48,106 bases of DNA, taken from assembly GCA_031278715.1 (NCBI GenBank), contig JAITJW010000172.1:1-48106 (forward strand). Reading direction: 5' to 3'. The notes beneath the pieces are model-generated. The model was not told the DNA's origin and did no database searches. It worked only from the letters and a program-made list of their open reading frames with translations. The translations under genes were made by a program, and so were the position numbers. Source of the DNA: Treponema sp. (GTDB lineage Bacteria > Spirochaetota > Spirochaetia > Treponematales > Breznakiellaceae). This document shows, piece after piece, positions 33,730 through 42,219 of this stretch (position 1 is its first letter; each line of letters begins with the position of its first letter).

Positions 33730-35151
33730 TTATAGGTAAGGCTGCACTTTTTTTCCCTGCAAGACCTGGTCCAGATCGTTAAGAACCCATTCAACGTAGG
33801 CCAAATAGGTGTAAAAAGGCCGGCGGCCGTTCAAAGTACTAAGAACCCGGCGGGAACTGGAGGCGTAGAAAGAGACCCGGTCAGGGGTCTGGCCGTCCCG
33901 GTAGTGATACACAATCTCTAAAACAGGCTGGGCCCCGGCGGGTATCCGTTCCTCGGAGTATTCGTCGTAAATTGCGCCGATGAGCGTCTGGTAGTACTTT
34001 CGGAAATCGTCGGTGTTCAACACAGTACCCCCGGATTCTACCTTAAGCTCATCCTCTTCTCCGCTCAGGTCAAAGGCCACCTGGCGCTGGGGACTGATTA
34101 CCTCTACCCTGGCAACCGAGTCGATAAAGGGAAGGATGATCATCTTTTTCATCAAATCCCACCAGGTTACCGTAAGCCAGGAGAACTTGGAGGCGGCCAC
34201 CTGGTACACCAGCTCGGACCCCTCCCGGAAAATGTACACATTACCATTGGCATCGGGGCTTGAAGCCCGCAGGGCAAAGCCCTGTCCCAGGGTACCGCTG
34301 ATGGCTGCAGTGGAATAGGGATTATCCAGGCCATAACGCGCCAGATCATCCGGTCCGTATACACGGGCTATCACCGAATCGGCCTGAATACCTGGGATAG
34401 TCTGAAGGATGGGGAGGCCCTTATCAAGGTTCAGGGCCGTCTCCACGGGGCTGATAAGCCGGTACAGGTCGGAAATACGGCTCCGGGAACTCATTTCCTC
34501 GGTTATGGGAACAACCCGGATAAGGCCGTCGGGCCGCACCGTGCCGCCCAGGGAAATCTCCGAAAACTCAAAACTGCCGGAATCGTCGCTTGCCAGCTGG
34601 GGGCTTATCTCTTTGTCCACAAGGTCAAAGATCCCCTGCAGCAGGTTGTCAATATCCCACTTTCCCGCCCGGTGTACCTGAGAACTTCCCTCTAAACGGA
34701 CATAGACGCTGCTTTTGTCCGGCGCCTCGTTGCCGATGTAGAGGGTGGTTCCATCCCCCCGGTTGGTTTTGATCTCCGCCTGAGCGCGAACCTGGTCCAG
34801 GCCGTAGATGGACAGGTCCACCTCCTCCTCCACGACCAGACCCTGGGAGATAAGGCCGGTGCAGACATCCAGTATCCGGGTCAGGGGATAGGTACTGGGA
34901 ATAAGGGACTCCCAGCCGGGGATAGCGGGGGGGTCGCCGGGGACAACCGAAAATTCCCCCTTCTCGTTGTATATCGTTACGGAGGCAAGACCGCCAAATT
35001 CATCGCCCCAGTAGTTGATGATGTACTCCACCGGGGGCAGATCTGAAAGGGTGGACACCACCGGGGTTTCCCGCCTTAACATAGTCAGGGTAAAACCCAT
35101 AGCAGCCAGCAAAACCACCATAACGATGATGAATACAATCTTTTTCGACAT
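33730..35151 (-). CDS. DUF4340-domain membrane-anchored protein of a Gld-type ABC system
   Basis: 473 aa with one N-terminal membrane helix (VFIIVMVVLLAAMGFTLTML) and a long extracytoplasmic part containing repeated beta-rich DUF4340 segments. Examples are TTLYIGNEAPDKSSVYVRL, GLDNPYSTAAISG and NGNVYIFREGSELVYQV. DUF4340 proteins commonly follow gldG-like genes as accessory parts of an ABC exporter of unknown cargo. The start at 35151 follows AGGAAGG, 13 bp after the gldG stop. The C-terminus continues to a YLAYVEWVLNDLDQ helix. Confidence 0.82.
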   Translation of the reverse strand: MSKKIVFIIVMVVLLAAMGFTLTMLRRETPVVSTLSDLPPVEYIINYWGDEFGGLASVTIYNEKGEFSVVPGDPPAIPGWESLIPSTYPLTRILDVCTGLISQGLVVEEEVDLSIYGLDQVRAQAEIKTNRGDGTTLYIGNEAPDKSSVYVRLEGSSQVHRAGKWDIDNLLQGIFDLVDKEISPQLASDDSGSFEFSEISLGGTVRPDGLIRVVPITEEMSSRSRISDLYRLISPVETALNLDKGLPILQTIPGIQADSVIARVYGPDDLARYGLDNPYSTAAISGTLGQGFALRASSPDANGNVYIFREGSELVYQVAASKFSWLTVTWWDLMKKMIILPFIDSVARVEVISPQRQVAFDLSGEEDELKVESGGTVLNTDDFRKYYQTLIGAIYDEYSEERIPAGAQPVLEIVYHYRDGQTPDRVSFYASSSRRVLSTLNGRRPFYTYLAYVEWVLNDLDQVLQGKKVQPYL

Positions 35152-35164
35152 ACCGTAAGCCTTC

Positions 35165-36712
35165 CTACTTGTGCCGGCGGCGCAGCCAGACCACGATCCC
35201 CGATACCATCACCGCCAGGGGGACCAGGACGATAAAGATAAGGGCCAGGACAATAATCTGAGCCATCGTGATATTCATGCTGGAAAAGCCCAGGGTCTTA
35301 TCCTGAACATAGATATAGTCTTCCCGGCCCGCCAGGTTACCCAGCAGGTCCAGGAAAAATGTTGAATTCCCAAAATTGACATTCCCCAAAAAGTACTGAT
35401 TCAGGGCCAGGACAGAGCCACAGACAACCAGATGGCTGGAGACTATGTCCCCTTCCACGTTGTTCCGCGTAGAGCTTGTCAGGGTCATAAGGGGTATATC
35501 GGCCTTCATGTCCTGGGGGCCGGGGTACCAGTCCGATGGCGCGTCCATCGGGAGGATGCCGGAATCGGCGGAGGCCTGGATAAGGACGCTGGTACGCCGG
35601 TAACGCTGACCCTCATACAAAAGCCGCAGGGGCCGGGACTGGGGAAGCACCGGGTAGAGTTGCTGCTCTATGACCGACTTGGAGTAATCGCTTTCTACAA
35701 AATCCGCAAGCGCCACGAAGGAAGAATTTCCAATGATCCGGGCACTGTTGGTCTCGAACACGATCCCCGAATCCACCGCTACGCCCCATTCGGCCAAAAA
35801 TGCGTCCAAATTGGGAAATGCCGTCTGATCTGCCTGGGCATAGGAAGCCAGGTACAGGAACACCCGGTCATCCCCGCCTTCCAAAAACGAGTCGATTTTA
35901 CTTAACTCTTCGGGCAGCAGGTCCCGCCCCGGCGCGGCCAGGATCACAAGGCTTGCCTCCGAAGGGACGGGCTCCGTCAGCGGATTAAAACTGACCTGTT
36001 CCCAGGAATTCATCTGCAGAAGTTCTGTCAGGGAACTTATATCCTCTTCCCCGTGCCCGCTGATAAGCGCCGCCAGGGAAGTTTTGGTACTGGTAACGCC
36101 CAGCAAGGCGCTGGTCATGGCCTGTTCAGCTTTTGAGGAAGACACGTAACTGCCGTAGTAGGAACTGCGGATATTAAACAGGTCCTGGGGGCTGAGTTTC
36201 CGGGACCTGGGGCCGGAGACGATGAGGATATCGCTGATGTTAAGGTCATGTTCAGGGTACAGGGAAACGAAGTTGGGATTGCGGATCGTGTCAATGTATT
36301 CAAGACGTACCCGCGAAGAATACTGGGCGTACCTGTGGATCACCTCGTTAGCCTGGAGAAAATACTCCGCAGGGCTGGTAGCGGTGAAAACGGATTCGGT
36401 GTTGAGGACATAAATATTCACGTCCTGATCCAAATCCCTTAAAAAATCTTTTGTCTCTTCCGAGATCTCGAAGATCTGATCCTCGGTAAGGTCGATGTCC
36501 AGAGGATACCTCTTAAAGAGGGCCGTAAGGAGTACGTTGAAGAGTACGATGGCGGCAATCACCACCATCGTAATGCAGACCGACACAAAACCGTAGCGGA
36601 CGTTTCGTTTTCCAAACAGGGGCCCCAGGGAAAGGGGCTGCACGGATTTACCGGAAGGTCCGGTTTTGCCGGATTTTGATTTGTTTGATTTAGAGAGGAT
36701 CTTTAACGACAT
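35165..36712 (-). CDS. GldG-family ABC transporter auxiliary protein
   Basis: 515 aa. The N-terminal 30 residues are Ser/Lys-rich and cytoplasmic, followed by a helix at about 40-65, a large outside domain, and a C-terminal helix at about 487-510 with RRRHK at the end. The outside part has the ABC auxiliary pattern: YPLDIDLTEDQIFEISEETK, the ISGHGEEDI block, and LVILAAPGRDLLPEELSKI. GldG-like proteins complete GldA-GldF ABC exporters; in Bacteroidetes the system is required for gliding, but in other phyla the role is unknown. Start at 36712 has GGAG, 3 bp from the permease stop. Confidence 0.85.
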   Translation of the reverse strand: MSLKILSKSNKSKSGKTGPSGKSVQPLSLGPLFGKRNVRYGFVSVCITMVVIAAIVLFNVLLTALFKRYPLDIDLTEDQIFEISEETKDFLRDLDQDVNIYVLNTESVFTATSPAEYFLQANEVIHRYAQYSSRVRLEYIDTIRNPNFVSLYPEHDLNISDILIVSGPRSRKLSPQDLFNIRSSYYGSYVSSSKAEQAMTSALLGVTSTKTSLAALISGHGEEDISSLTELLQMNSWEQVSFNPLTEPVPSEASLVILAAPGRDLLPEELSKIDSFLEGGDDRVFLYLASYAQADQTAFPNLDAFLAEWGVAVDSGIVFETNSARIIGNSSFVALADFVESDYSKSVIEQQLYPVLPQSRPLRLLYEGQRYRRTSVLIQASADSGILPMDAPSDWYPGPQDMKADIPLMTLTSSTRNNVEGDIVSSHLVVCGSVLALNQYFLGNVNFGNSTFFLDLLGNLAGREDYIYVQDKTLGFSSMNITMAQIIVLALIFIVLVPLAVMVSGIVVWLRRRHK

Positions 36713-36715
36713 GGT

Positions 36716-37420
36716 TTAACTCCACCTTCTTTTTTCCAGCACCCTGGTGGTCAGGAAAAGGAAAATTCCGCAGACACTAAGAAAAAACACCAGATTAGAG
36801 ACGCTCAAAATGCCGTTGGTAATGGGGGTATAGCGGCTCATAAAGGAGATACCCTGCAGTATTGTTCTGAGTATCACATTGGGAACAATGTCGATAAGGG
36901 CGTCCATCAGGAAGATAGCAAGAACCACGACAAAACAGCCGATGGCGGCAATGGCCTGGTTTTCCGTAAGGGACGAAATGAACTGCCCTATGGCGATAAA
37001 GGCAAAGCCTAAAAGCAGGATGCCGATGTAGCTTCCCCAGACCATCGCCCAATTCACCTGGGCCAGGACCTCTATGACGATGGAATCCACCATGCTCATG
37101 GATACCCCGGCGGTGTATACCACGGCAGCGGCCAAAAACTTACCCCCGACAATGGCCCCCAAACTTACCGGGGCGGTAAGCAGGGCCTGATCGGTCCGGT
37201 GCCGCAGATCCTCCGACATAAGCCGCATGGTCAGGACTGGGGTAAGGAACATAACGATGTTGATCATCACCTGAAACACGGGGGTCATAATGCTGCTCTG
37301 CGCATAGAGTACCCCGGCAAAGAAGAAATACCCGGTAAGCAGGTAGAAGACCCCCAGGTAGACATAACCGATGGGGCAACTAAAATAGGCCCCCAGTTCC
37401 CGTTTAAGTATCGCGATCAT
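36716..37420 (-). CDS. ABC-2 type permease (GldF-like)
   Basis: 234 aa with six predicted membrane helices. It begins IAILKRELGAYFSCPIGYVY, typical of GldF/NosY-like ABC-2 permeases, and contains MRLMSEDLRHRTDQALLTAPV, the coupling region after the second helix. It overlaps the ATPase stop by four bases (ATGA) with a GGAG upstream, so both subunits are made in step. It would form an exporter dimer with the GldA-like ATPase. Confidence 0.9.
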   Translation of the reverse strand: MIAILKRELGAYFSCPIGYVYLGVFYLLTGYFFFAGVLYAQSSIMTPVFQVMINIVMFLTPVLTMRLMSEDLRHRTDQALLTAPVSLGAIVGGKFLAAAVVYTAGVSMSMVDSIVIEVLAQVNWAMVWGSYIGILLLGFAFIAIGQFISSLTENQAIAAIGCFVVVLAIFLMDALIDIVPNVILRTILQGISFMSRYTPITNGILSVSNLVFFLSVCGIFLFLTTRVLEKRRWS

Positions 37421-38565
37421 TGTATTTCTCCTTTGGTGGCATCAGGGTTAGCTTCCGGTTGGCCGTCGGCTTCGCCAGCATCAAGGGCGGCCGGGTTCTG
37501 CTCCCCGGGCACGGCTTCGGGGGCCGCGGATTCAGAACTCGCAGCTTCCGGGGCAGCGGCTTCCGGGGCCTCAATTCCAGGCTCGTCCGTGGCCGCGTTG
37601 TCGCCGGAACCGGCGGCAAGGGCAGCAAGGGCAGCGTTATCACCGGCGGTAAGGCGGACAAAGGCGTCTTCCAGGGAAATCCCGCTTCGGTACAGGGAAA
37701 GAATGGGCCAGTTCTTCGCCGCCAGCAGTCTGAACAGGTCGCGCCGCAGGTCCTGACCTGTTTCGGTCTCCAGTTCAAAATTACAAACCCCCGGCTCCCC
37801 CGAATGGTCCAGCAGCCTGACGGACTTAAGTCCCGGCAAGATCCGGATGGCCAGGAGCAGTTCTTCGCCGGGGCCTTCCACAGAGAGGAGCTGCCGGTTA
37901 TCCCCCAGGCGGGAAAGGTTCTCCAGCGTATCGTTGGCGATAAGGATCCCGTTGTTGATCACGATAACCCGGTCGCAGACCGCCTGGACTTCCTGCAGGA
38001 TATGAGAGGAGAAAATTACCGCGGATCTCTTCCCGATTTCACGGATAAGGCTGCGAATCTCCAGGATCTGTACCGGATCGAGGCCCACGGTAGGCTCGTC
38101 CATGATAAGAAGCCTCGGATTCCCCAACATGGCCTGGGCCAGGCCCACCCGCTGCTGAAAGCCTTTTGAAAGGTTCTTGATAATCCGTTTTTGCACGGGA
38201 ACAATACCGACGGCGGCGCATATTTCGGCAATGTGGGCTTTTTTGGGAAGGCTGAGCTTTTTAAGATCGAACATGAAGGAGAGGTAGTCCGTAACGGTCA
38301 TTTCCGGATACAAGGGCGGCCGCTCCGGCAGGTAGCCTACATTCCGTTTGGCCCCGATGGGGTCTTCAAGTATCTCACTTCCGTTCACGGTTACGGACCC
38401 CGCGGAGGAAGACGTATACCCGGCAATAATGTTCATTGTGGTGGACTTTCCCGCCCCGTTGGGACCAAGAAAGCCAAGCACCCCCCGGTCGCCCAGCGTA
38501 AAGCTGATGTTATCCACCACCCGCCGGGAACCGTAAATCTTCGTTACATTCTGTACATTTACCAT
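37417..38565 (-). CDS. ABC transporter ATPase (GldA-like) with Ala/Pro/Glu-rich tail
   Basis: 382 aa. The ATPase domain has Walker A GPNGAGKST (34-42), signature LSKGFQQR, Walker B LLIMDEPTVGLD and a switch His in FSSHILQEV. A second alpha/beta domain (about 215-305) is usual for GldA/NatA-type exporters. The last ~70 residues are low complexity, rich in Ala, Pro, Glu and Asp, which is absent from typical members (about 300-310 aa). First gene of the gld-like cluster; the ATG at 38565 has AGGAG seven bases upstream. Divergent from the pseudouridine synthase gene. Confidence 0.92.
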   Translation of the reverse strand: MVNVQNVTKIYGSRRVVDNISFTLGDRGVLGFLGPNGAGKSTTMNIIAGYTSSSAGSVTVNGSEILEDPIGAKRNVGYLPERPPLYPEMTVTDYLSFMFDLKKLSLPKKAHIAEICAAVGIVPVQKRIIKNLSKGFQQRVGLAQAMLGNPRLLIMDEPTVGLDPVQILEIRSLIREIGKRSAVIFSSHILQEVQAVCDRVIVINNGILIANDTLENLSRLGDNRQLLSVEGPGEELLLAIRILPGLKSVRLLDHSGEPGVCNFELETETGQDLRRDLFRLLAAKNWPILSLYRSGISLEDAFVRLTAGDNAALAALAAGSGDNAATDEPGIEAPEAAAPEAASSESAAPEAVPGEQNPAALDAGEADGQPEANPDATKGEIQ

Positions 38566-38687
38566 ATACGCTCCTGTACCCTTTTAATACACTCTTGGAA
38601 CATCTACGATACTAAAAATCCTCCAATTTGTCAAAGAAAAAACCTGGGTTAGTTTTCCATGCCTTCATTCGGGTATACTGAAAATCT

Positions 38688-39533
38688 ATGAAAAGAAGAT
38701 TCCCCTTTACAATCGTTTACAAGGACAAGCGTATTGTCGCGATAAATAAAAGTCCCGGTATCGCGGTAACGGCGGATCGTTGGGATCCCTCTACCGACCG
38801 GCTGGACCGGCTCCTTGCCGCGGCCCTGGCGGAGACGGCACTGGAGAAAACAGTCCAGGCGGAAACAGTCCAGATTTGGACCGTGCACCGTATCGACCGG
38901 GACACATCGGGGCTGGTGGTCTTTGCCAGAGATGAGGCAATTCACCGTTCTCTTTCCCTGGCCTTTGAGGAGCGGCAGGTAGAAAAACGCTACCTGGCGG
39001 TAGTTTATGGCCGGCCCCTCTGGAAAGAAACAAGCTGCGATCTGCCCCTGGTACCCAACGGAAACAAAAAACACCTGACGATTATCGACAGGTACCAGGG
39101 GAAAGATTCCCTAACCTGCTTTCGATTTTTGGGTGGGGTGGGGAATTATTCTGTGGTAGAAGCCCTGCCCAAAACCGGGAGAAGCCACCAGATCCGGGTA
39201 CACCTGGCCGCCCTGGGACACCCGGTGGTCTGCGATCCTCTGTACGGCAGTGATAAACCGGTGTTTTTGTCCTCGTTTAAGCCGGACCGGCGGGGTGACC
39301 CCTTTGAAGAACGGCCCCTGCTGAACCGTCTGGGCCTTCATGCGCTGGAACTGGCCCTGCCCTATAAGCCGCAGACAGCCGGCGATGAACAGGCCGGTAG
39401 CGGGAATACGCTGTTCAGGCTAAGGGCCCCCCTAAGCCACGACATGGCGGCCCTTATCAACCAAATGGAAAAACGGGGCGCCGGGAAGAACCTGGTCGGA
39501 CAGGCCGGCCTTGCCGGTACTCAACCCTGCTAA
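38688..39533 (+). CDS. RluA-family rRNA pseudouridine synthase
   Basis: 281 aa. The catalytic block is HRIDRDTSGLVVFARD with the catalytic Asp at residue 70. EKRYLAVVYGRP, EALPKTGRSHQIRVHLAALGHPVVCDPLYG and GLHALEL complete the RluA fold. The enzyme isomerises specific uridines in rRNA or tRNA. No S4 RNA-binding domain precedes the catalytic part; the N-terminus begins directly with VYKDKRIVAINKSPG, as in RluA or RluC-short types, so the target cannot be told. No good Shine-Dalgarno is visible. It converges on the TPR/zinc-ribbon gene with a 4-bp overlap of the 3' ends. Confidence 0.92.
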   Translation: MKRRFPFTIVYKDKRIVAINKSPGIAVTADRWDPSTDRLDRLLAAALAETALEKTVQAETVQIWTVHRIDRDTSGLVVFARDEAIHRSLSLAFEERQVEKRYLAVVYGRPLWKETSCDLPLVPNGNKKHLTIIDRYQGKDSLTCFRFLGGVGNYSVVEALPKTGRSHQIRVHLAALGHPVVCDPLYGSDKPVFLSSFKPDRRGDPFEERPLLNRLGLHALELALPYKPQTAGDEQAGSGNTLFRLRAPLSHDMAALINQMEKRGAGKNLVGQAGLAGTQPC

Positions 39534-42151
39534 CAGCCTGTTGTACTTGGAGGGTCCGGCAGAGCCCCGGCGGCCCAATCGGCCACGATCTTCTTTAAGC
39601 CCTCGTTGATCAGCTTAAGGGGCTTGCCGCAGTTGGGACAGGTAAACCGGCCTCCTGTGTCTACATGCTCTTTGGCACAACCGATACAGTAACTGGTCCC
39701 GCACGAGGGGCAGGTTCCCGCCGGAATTTCGTCCGGGGGCATGGCAACAAGCCGTAGAAACGATACCGGCGGCGGGTCCAGGGGTATCCGCCAGGTTCTG
39801 CCGCATGCCGCGCAGGGAATAAGCTGGGTTGTACCTTCAAGGATGCGCCGCTGCAGTTCCTCCCGGTGTTCCACATCCTCCTCGGAACACGTCAGGGCCT
39901 CCAGCCGGGCAAGGATCGCCCCGGCCTCGTCCCAGCGGCGGCTTGTACAGAAAAGCCAGCCCAGGGAACGCAGGGAAGGGACATGGGCGCTATCAAGTTC
40001 CAGCGCCGCGTTACAGGCAGATTCGGCCCGGTAGTACTCCCCTTTTTTTACCGCCACATAGGTGATAAGTTCCAGCACGGCGGGGGAAGGGGCATGGCTG
40101 TGGGCCCGGGCCAGAAGTGTGTCCGCCTCACCGTATTGGCCCATCTTGATAAGACAGGAAGCGCAGTTAATCAAAAATTCCTGGTTATCCGGGGCAATAG
40201 CCAGGGCACGTTGATACCAGGTATGCGCTTCTTCAAGCCGTTCTGAGCGGACCAGCAGGTTCCCCGCGCAGTTTGCCATGAGGCCTTCGGTATCCAGGCC
40301 CCTGTCCGTATCCAGAATGGCAAGGGCCTTGTCCAGAAAACCCCGCAGGTACTGGTAGACGGCCCGGTTCACAAGTACCGGCGGTCTTTCCCCCAGGGCC
40401 GTAGCGGCCTTCTCCAGATATTCTGCGGCGGCTTCCGTATTGCCTTCCGCAAGGCTTAACTGGGCGGCCAGGTTATTCGCCCAGCCCCAGGTTTCTCCGG
40501 CTTCATCCGATAAGGACAGAGCCTTTTCCAGATCGGCGCGCAGTCGGGGATCCGCGGGATTGTTGTCCAGGAGGTAGCGGGTTTCCGCCAAGCGGAAGTA
40601 AAAAAGTCCGTAATCCGGGGCAAGCCGGGCCGCTTCTTCCAGCAGGGGCAGGGCTTTCCGGCGTTTGCCCTGCCGGATAAGGAGCAGCCCCCTGAGGAAA
40701 CACAGGGCCGGATCCTTCGCGGGGATTCCCGCTTTTTTCTGCAGGGTCCCGGCCAGCTTAAATTCCTTGTCTGCAGTTTCCCAATCCTCTATGCCAAAAG
40801 CCCATTTTCCCGCCAGGGCATGGGCCTCCCAGCGATCCCGTCCCAGGGCAAGGATCTTTGGTATCAAAGTACCCAGGTCTCCGTAGTTATCCATTTCCAG
40901 ATAGCTCCGCCCCGCCGCAAGGTAACGGTCCAGGGCCTTTTCCCTTTCACCCAGCAGATCGTAGACATTGGCGGCGTTGGCCGCCAACAGGCCGTTTTTG
41001 CTGTCAAGTTCGAAGGCCCTGTCATAGGCAGACCCTGCCTCCTGGTAGTTCCCAAGTTCCCAAAATGCATGCCCCAGAAGGGTCAGGAGTACGACACTGG
41101 GCCCGTGGGTTTTCAGAACCTCCGCGACATAGTCCCGCAGCTCGGTACGGCGTCCCCGTGCGTAGAGGATCTTCGCCTTTTCCTCGGCAAGGATCCCTGA
41201 ATTTGCCGGATCTCCGCCGGAAAGCGCAAGGGCGGCGCCGATGTACTCTTCCGCCTCGTCGTAATGTTCCAAAACCTGGGCCAGTCGCGCGGCCAGGAGC
41301 AGATCTTCCTGTCCCCGTCCGGAACTTTCCCAGAGTTTTTGTAGCTGAACCAGGGCCGGGACACTTTGCCCCATAGCGGCAAACGTCCCCGCCAGCCGCA
41401 GCCGGCTTTCCCGCGGTACGGGGTTCTTCCCGGTGGAAATGTCCCAGGCCCTGGCCTCCACCACGGCGACACGGGTATCCACCGAAAGGTAGTCCAAAAA
41501 AGCTTCCGCTACATAGGTAGTCTCCCCGGTTTGTCCGGCCCGGTAGGATGCCAGGGCAAAACTCAGGTGTCCCTGGGCGATGGAGGCATCGTCAATCTCC
41601 CCTGCCCAGCGGCCGTTAATAAGCAGAAGCATGCGGGCGCCGCGGGCGATAATTGTCAGTTCCATTGCCCCGGCGGAGGCTGGAGCGTCACACTCGGTCC
41701 AGCCGATAAGGGCCAGGGGGGTATTGTTCCGCACCACATCCAGCCGGAAATGTCCACCGGAGGACAGGAGGACCATGTAGTAGGTTCCCTCGTCGATCTG
41801 GCGAAAAATGATCCCCGCCGCCCCATAGCCTCCCTTGCAATCCAGCCGCAGACGGGCTTTAAGTACCATATCCCCGCAGTGATAGCCGGACCCTTCCACC
41901 CAGGCAAGGCAGGCGGACTTTTTAAGGCCCAGGGCCAGGGCAGAATTCCTGGTTTTCCCCCCGGCCCCCTTCAACAGATAGGCGTCATAGGCATTTTCTG
42001 ATTTAATATCGAAACGGGTTTTGCCGGGCTTGGAAAAATCAGTCTCCCAAAATTCTTCCCGAATTTCATCGCCGGTGTTCCGTCCACGGCCCTGTAAAAT
42101 CCGGTAAAAAAAACGGGGCAGAATACGGAGACGATCCCAAAAACCAATCAT
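39530..42151 (-). CDS. large TPR protein with C-terminal zinc ribbons, unknown function
   Basis: About 873 aa from the ATG at 42151; a GTG at 42193 would add 14 residues and neither has a clear ribosome site. Residues ~65-230 look like a concanavalin-type jelly roll (YHCGDMVLKARLRL, AAGIIFRQIDEGTYYMVLLS, GGHFRLDVV), as in DUF1080-like domains. About 500 residues of TPR repeats follow (NYQEAGSAYDRAFELDSKNG, YGLFYFRLAETRYLL). The C-terminus carries several Cys pairs (CAAC, CPSC, CIGC, CPNC) forming one or two zinc ribbons. There is no signal peptide. The combination of jelly roll, TPR and zinc ribbon suggests a cytoplasmic scaffold. No function is assigned. Divergent from the orphan binding-protein gene. 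Confidence 0.75.
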   Translation of the reverse strand: MIGFWDRLRILPRFFYRILQGRGRNTGDEIREEFWETDFSKPGKTRFDIKSENAYDAYLLKGAGGKTRNSALALGLKKSACLAWVEGSGYHCGDMVLKARLRLDCKGGYGAAGIIFRQIDEGTYYMVLLSSGGHFRLDVVRNNTPLALIGWTECDAPASAGAMELTIIARGARMLLLINGRWAGEIDDASIAQGHLSFALASYRAGQTGETTYVAEAFLDYLSVDTRVAVVEARAWDISTGKNPVPRESRLRLAGTFAAMGQSVPALVQLQKLWESSGRGQEDLLLAARLAQVLEHYDEAEEYIGAALALSGGDPANSGILAEEKAKILYARGRRTELRDYVAEVLKTHGPSVVLLTLLGHAFWELGNYQEAGSAYDRAFELDSKNGLLAANAANVYDLLGEREKALDRYLAAGRSYLEMDNYGDLGTLIPKILALGRDRWEAHALAGKWAFGIEDWETADKEFKLAGTLQKKAGIPAKDPALCFLRGLLLIRQGKRRKALPLLEEAARLAPDYGLFYFRLAETRYLLDNNPADPRLRADLEKALSLSDEAGETWGWANNLAAQLSLAEGNTEAAAEYLEKAATALGERPPVLVNRAVYQYLRGFLDKALAILDTDRGLDTEGLMANCAGNLLVRSERLEEAHTWYQRALAIAPDNQEFLINCASCLIKMGQYGEADTLLARAHSHAPSPAVLELITYVAVKKGEYYRAESACNAALELDSAHVPSLRSLGWLFCTSRRWDEAGAILARLEALTCSEEDVEHREELQRRILEGTTQLIPCAACGRTWRIPLDPPPVSFLRLVAMPPDEIPAGTCPSCGTSYCIGCAKEHVDTGGRFTCPNCGKPLKLINEGLKKIVADWAAGALPDPPSTTGC

Positions 42152-42219
42152 ATTAATGATGTACCGTAAAACCGCAGGTAAGTCGAGAGACACGGAGAAT
42201 AAAAACGGAGATATAGAAT

